A DNA stretch of 64,000 nucleotides from DASXQK01 sp963757155 (GTDB lineage: Bacteria; Pseudomonadota; Alphaproteobacteria; Dongiales; Dongiaceae). The stretch lies in the NCBI GenBank assembly GCA_963757155.1, contig CAVWQS010000018.1, positions 98,184 to 162,183 on the forward strand. Direction: 5' to 3'. The position numbers and the translations under genes are program-made. Position 1 is the stretch's first letter. Each line of letters opens with the position of its first letter. The notes below the pieces were generated by a model. The model was not told the origin of the DNA. It searched no databases and saw only the letters and a program-made list of their open reading frames with translations. Positions 60,803 to 64,000 of the stretch are shown here, piece by piece.

Positions 60803-61836
60803 TTAGCCTTCCTGGCGCCGGCCAACGCGTATCCGCGGGTCGAGGGCCGCCTGCAGCAGATCGACCAGGAAATTGACCGCGATGTAGATCACCGTGACGA
60901 CCAGGGTGACGGCGAACAGCACTGGCACATCGTTATTGAGGATGGCCTCCAGCATGTAGCTGCCGACGCCCGGCCACTGGAAGATGGTCTCGACCAGCAC
61001 GGCACCGGTTACGGAAAAGGCGAAGCCAAGCCCATCACGGTCAGCGTTGGCACTATGGCGTTCTTAAGGGCAAGCTTGAACAGGATCTCCCACTCGCTGA
61101 GGCCCGCGGCGCGCGCCGCAGCGATATAGGTCTCCGATAGAACCTCGAGCATGGAGGCGCGCGTCATCCGGACGACAAGGCTATAGGGAAATGTGGCGAG
61201 GACCACGGCGGCAGGATTGCATGCCAAGCGGCATCGCGCCACGCGACCCAGTTGCCCGTGAGAGCGGCGTCGACGAGGTCGAAGCCCGTGATCGTCGTGA
61301 TCGGATCGGTAAAGGAGACGGCGAGGCCGATGCGCCCGCCGAGCGGCAGCCATCCGAGCCAGAGAAAGAACAGAAGCTGCAGCAGGAGCGCCAGCCAGAA
61401 GGCGGCGTCGGAACTTCCGCGATGGAGACCACGCGGACAACCCGGTCCAGCCGGTGCCGAAACGAGCGGCGGCGAGAACGCCGGTGGGGATCCCGACGAT
61501 GACCGCCAACAAGGTCGCGAGGATCACTAGCTCCATGGTCGCGGGCAGCCTTACCTTCAGATCGTCCAGGATGGGGCGCTTGGTGCGGTAGGAGTAGCCG
61601 AAATCGCCACGCGCGGAACTCAACACATAGCGCAGGAACTGTCTGGGCAACGGCTGGTCGAGACCGAGCTCCTGGCGCACCTCGGCCAGGGCCTCCTCGC
61701 CGGCCCGCGAGCCCGCATAGAGCCGGGCGGGATCCCCGGGGACCACATGCGACACGACGAAGGTGATCAGCAGGACGCCCAGGATGACGAGGGCCGCAAG
61801 CATGATCCGGCGTGCCAGATAGGCGACAATGCTCAT
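60803..61836 (-). CDS. Oligopeptide/dipeptide ABC permease (DppB-like; four frameshifts)
   Basis: The N-terminus MSIVAYLARRIMLAALVILGVLLITFVVSHVVPGDPARLY is the DppB signature. Four apparent missing bases (near 61449, 61413, 61220 and 61018) scatter the rest over three frames. Adding one at each gives 345 residues with FWLALLLQLLFFLWLGWLPLGGR, GNWVAWRDAAWHAILPAVVLATFPYSLVVRMTRASMLEVL and TGAVLVETIFQWPGVG. It could be a real pseudogene, but the neighbouring genes carry similar clean single-base breaks. Confidence 0.75.
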
Positions 61837-61840
61837 GAAC

Positions 61841-61868
61841 TTGACCGGCCGATAAGTCGTCTTATAGT
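61841..61868 (+). promoter_or_regulatory. Sigma-70-type promoter of the solute-binding protein gene
   Basis: TTGACC (61841-61846) and TATAGT (61863-61868) are 16 bases apart, directly beyond the dppB start in the divergent gap, about 105 bp before the binding-protein start. AGGGAGG precedes that ATG. Confidence 0.7.
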
Positions 61869-61972
61869 GCCGAGTGTCAGAGCGAACTCCATCTTGTTGG
61901 AAGCTAGCCGGAAAACAGCGCCGACGTCACGGCGAAACTCGGCGCCGCCGCCGGAAACAGGGAGGTGCTGGC

Positions 61973-63546
61973 ATGATCGCGAAGGGAACCTTGTGCGTCC
62001 GGGCTCTGCTGCTCGCACTCGTCGTTCTTGCGTGACTCGCCCGCAGCGACCTTGCGGGTCGCGCGCAGGCCGCTGGGATATCCGAGAACGTCGGTATCCA
62101 GGTTCTGCCGGTGAGATTCCATCGCTTGATCCCCCCTATATGCTGACGAGCCAGGACACGGCGCTCGGGTTCAACGTGTATGAGACGTTGACGCGCTGGG
62201 AGCCGGGAAAGGGCGTGGTCCCGGTCCTCGCCACGTCCTGGAAGTCTAATATAGACGGCACCCAGTGGACCCTTCTCGCTGCGCACCGGGGTGAAGTTCC
62301 ACGACGGCACCCCCTTCACTGCCCGCGACGTCAAGGCCTCTCTCGACCGCAACATCAAAGTCGGGCTCGTCGCTTATGACTTCATCGGCGTGACGTCGAT
62401 CGACGTGGTCGACGACCATACGGTGCGCGTCGTGACCAGCGCACCCCGCAATGTACCCCTCATTCTCTCTGCGCAGTACGGCATGTTCATTTATGCCGCA
62501 AGCGCGGCCGACAAGCCCAAGGACTGGTGGGCTCAGGGGCATGACGCCGGCACAGGCCCCTATATGGTGGCGAGCTTCGAGCCCGGCACGCGCGCGATCC
62601 TGAACTATTATCCAGACTACTGGGGCGGCTGGCAGGAGGGCCAGTTCACCAAGATCGTTTACATGATCGTGGAGGATCCGGCGGTCCGCGACCAGATGAT
62701 CCGGTCCGGCAATGCCGATATAGTCTCCCAGCTCCCTGTCAATTCGATCGACAGCCTGAAGTCGGTCAGCGGCATAACCGTGCTACCCTTCCTGCCGCTA
62801 TCCCAGCTGATCTTCGGCTTCGACATGCGCCACCCCCCACTGGACAAGGCTGATGTCCGACGCGCGCTCGCGATCAGTTGCCCCGTACAGCGACGTACAG
62901 AAGGACATCTACCTCGGCTATGGTCGGGTGAGCGTCGGCTCGGGGCCGACGGCGCTGTGGAATCCGCCAGCCGACTTTCCCCGCTATCACCTCGATCTCG
63001 ACCAGGCCAAAGCCCTGTTGCAGAAGGCAGGCTACGGCAACGGCCTGGAGCTCAATTTGGCTTATGAGACTGGGTCTAAGGAGACAGCGGACGCCATCAA
63101 GCTATGGCAGGCGGAGCTCGGCAAGATCAATGTCAAACTGAACATCCGAGAGCTGTCTGGTGGGACTTTCTGGGATGCCGCCTACAATACGAAGGCCACC
63201 GACTACAGCGTCTTCGTCGTCGCCGCCTCCGGCGATGTGCCGTCGCCTTATGCGTGGCTCATCGTTTTTACCAGCTCGCCGCTCGGCTGGATGCCGGCTA
63301 TCGGCTACAACAATCCGGCCTTCGACAAGCAGGTGTTCGACGCTTGGGCGGCGGAGGCAACCGACAACAAGGCAGCCCATGACCTTTGGGTGAAGGCGCA
63401 ACTCATCCTGCACAACGACGCCGCGTCGATCTTCGCGATGGATGCGCCGGTGGTCCTTTGCCTACAAGAGCAACATTACCGGCTTCGCGCCGGACGCGCC
63501 CTATTCCGATATCGTGTTCTGGTACCCGATGAAGCGGATGAAGTAG
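61973..63546 (+). CDS. Peptide/nickel-type ABC solute-binding protein (at least four frameshifts)
   Basis: This is a periplasmic binding protein (family SBP_bac_5) of about 523 residues, divergent from dppBCDF. A signal peptide starts at ATG 61973 (MIAKGTLCVRALLLALVVLA) and is cut off by TGA, with one or more indels at 62033-62110. Later pieces are EIPSLDPPYMLTSQDTALGFNVYETLTRW, KFHDGTPFTARDVKASLDRN, GTGPYMVASFEPGTRAILNYYPDYWGG and NITGFAPDAPYSDIVFWYPMKRMK, with extra bases near 62270, 62880 and 63455. It should capture the ligand of the adjacent transporter. Confidence 0.72.
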
Positions 63547-63589
63547 CGGTGCTGAAAACTGCGGGCTGCCAAATGAGAGAATGCTCCCG

Positions 63590-63793
63590 TCACACATGAC
63601 GGCCAGAACGAGCCCGGCCATCACGTGTATGTGGCAGCCCGATCGGGCCCCGCTCGGCGAGGACGTAGACGAAGTCATACTCCGCGCATGAAGCTTCATC
63701 TCGCCCTGCACTGGGATAGACTAGGCTAGTCGCCGTGTCTCTCATGATCGACAGCAGCAAATCTCGAATTCGATCACCGATCATGCTGGTCAC
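63590..63793 (-). CDS. Doubtful small open frame coupled to the partial gene at the edge
   Basis: A 67-codon frame starts GTG in a GTGA overlap with the stop of the upstream partial gene, the same coupling pattern seen elsewhere here. No family was recognised, and the stretch may contain further indels. Confidence 0.25.
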   Translation of the reverse strand: MTSMIGDRIRDLLLSIMRDTATSLVYPSAGRDEASCAEYDFVYVLAERGPIGLPHTRDGRARSGRHV

Positions 63794-64000
63794 GCCGTAT
63801 CCTCGGGAAAGACGCGCAGCGCGAGCGCCGCCTTGGGCGAGAACAACCGGGGGAAGCGCTCCTCATACGGCGCCGATCCGGCGGCGAAGGACATTAGCCG
63901 GTAGCATTCTTCGACCATGTATTCGGGCGAGACCAGAATCTCGGGCTCGATCGCGACCTGATCGGCTATACCGTGGTCAGGTAGCGGCCTCAGCCGCTGG
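63790..64000 (-). CDS. C-terminal fragment of an unknown protein (cut by window edge)
   Basis: An open frame with codon use like its neighbours reaches the window edge and ends in TGA at 63792-63790 (EILVSPEYMVEECYRLM, FPRLFSPKAALALRVFPEDTA). I do not recognise the family from the last 69 codons. It faces the binding-protein gene. Confidence 0.5.
   Translation of the reverse strand, partial: QRLRPLPDHGIADQVAIEPEILVSPEYMVEECYRLMSFAAGSAPYEERFPRLFSPKAALALRVFPEDTA

Overview
The window is a GC-rich chromosomal segment of an alphaproteobacterium, most likely of the Rhodospirillales type (inferred from gene content and base composition; no marker phylogeny could be run). Supporting markers are TrcR (DUF1013) with DUF1192, zapA - 6S RNA - 5-formyl-THF cyclo-ligase, ruvCAB upstream of ybgC-tolQRA, glyQ-glyS-ppdK, YgfZ, CyaY and an alphaproteobacterial heat-shock control region (ROSE thermometer plus RpoH-like promoter). 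Most of the window is housekeeping DNA. The accessory parts are an IS481-type insertion, a small nested insertion at 27.6 kb and a phage-satellite-like remnant beside a tRNA-Pro gene at 53.6-56.2 kb.

Layout: 0-9 kb, minus strand, holds a TolA-C lipoprotein (partial), tolA, tolR, tolQ, ybgC, ruvB, ruvA, ruvC, yebC, a YmdB-type phosphoesterase, 5-formyl-THF cyclo-ligase, 6S RNA, zapA and a ZapB-like gene. 8.4-13.5 kb, plus strand, is a carbon block (transketolase, GAPDH, unknown, class I aldolase, ThiE-like) with no pgk beside gap. 13.6-15 kb holds efp and an inositol monophosphatase. 15.1-19.5 kb is a three-gene envelope motor-like operon (Pro-rich OmpA protein, MotA/TolQ-like channel with a helical tail, MotB/OmpA-like coiled coil). 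It is followed by the IS, an MsbA-type exporter, cyaY, a secreted protein-isoaspartate methyltransferase, a giant membrane spermidine-synthase-like protein, rpmE and hsp20. 28.7-34.3 kb holds methionine biosynthesis (metZ/metY) and the DUF1192-quinone reductase-TrcR cluster. 34.4-50.1 kb holds prpE, an NDUFA9-like epimerase, a creatininase, ubiX, ygfZ, a P1 peptidase, meaB, ppdK, glyS, glyQ and a GT9 glycosyltransferase. 50.6-53.7 kb holds an RcnB-like protein, TrmN6-type methyltransferase, DUF2007, long-chain polyprenyl diphosphate synthase and tRNA-Pro. 56.2-63.6 kb is an oligopeptide-type ABC transporter (dppBCDF) whose last gene is a dimethylformamidase-like hydrolase, with a divergent solute-binding protein.

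A pervasive feature is single-base frame disruption: at least 20 indels break otherwise well-conserved genes (tolR, tolA, ymdB, fau, tkt, metZ, meaB, virE, dppB and others). In each gene where I could trace the sites, the indels restore a length divisible by three and a family-like protein. Many lie in short G or C runs, so consensus error is the likeliest explanation. It also creates two false fusions (TolR-TolA and transketolase-GAPDH). Genes affected are given from true start to true stop.

The most interesting items are the three-gene envelope motor, the EF-P with an altered modification loop, the clean nested insertion with a 10-bp target duplication inside a 28-bp palindrome, the satellite-like primase - GTCCCACC-repeat - terS cassette, and the ROSE thermometer of hsp20.
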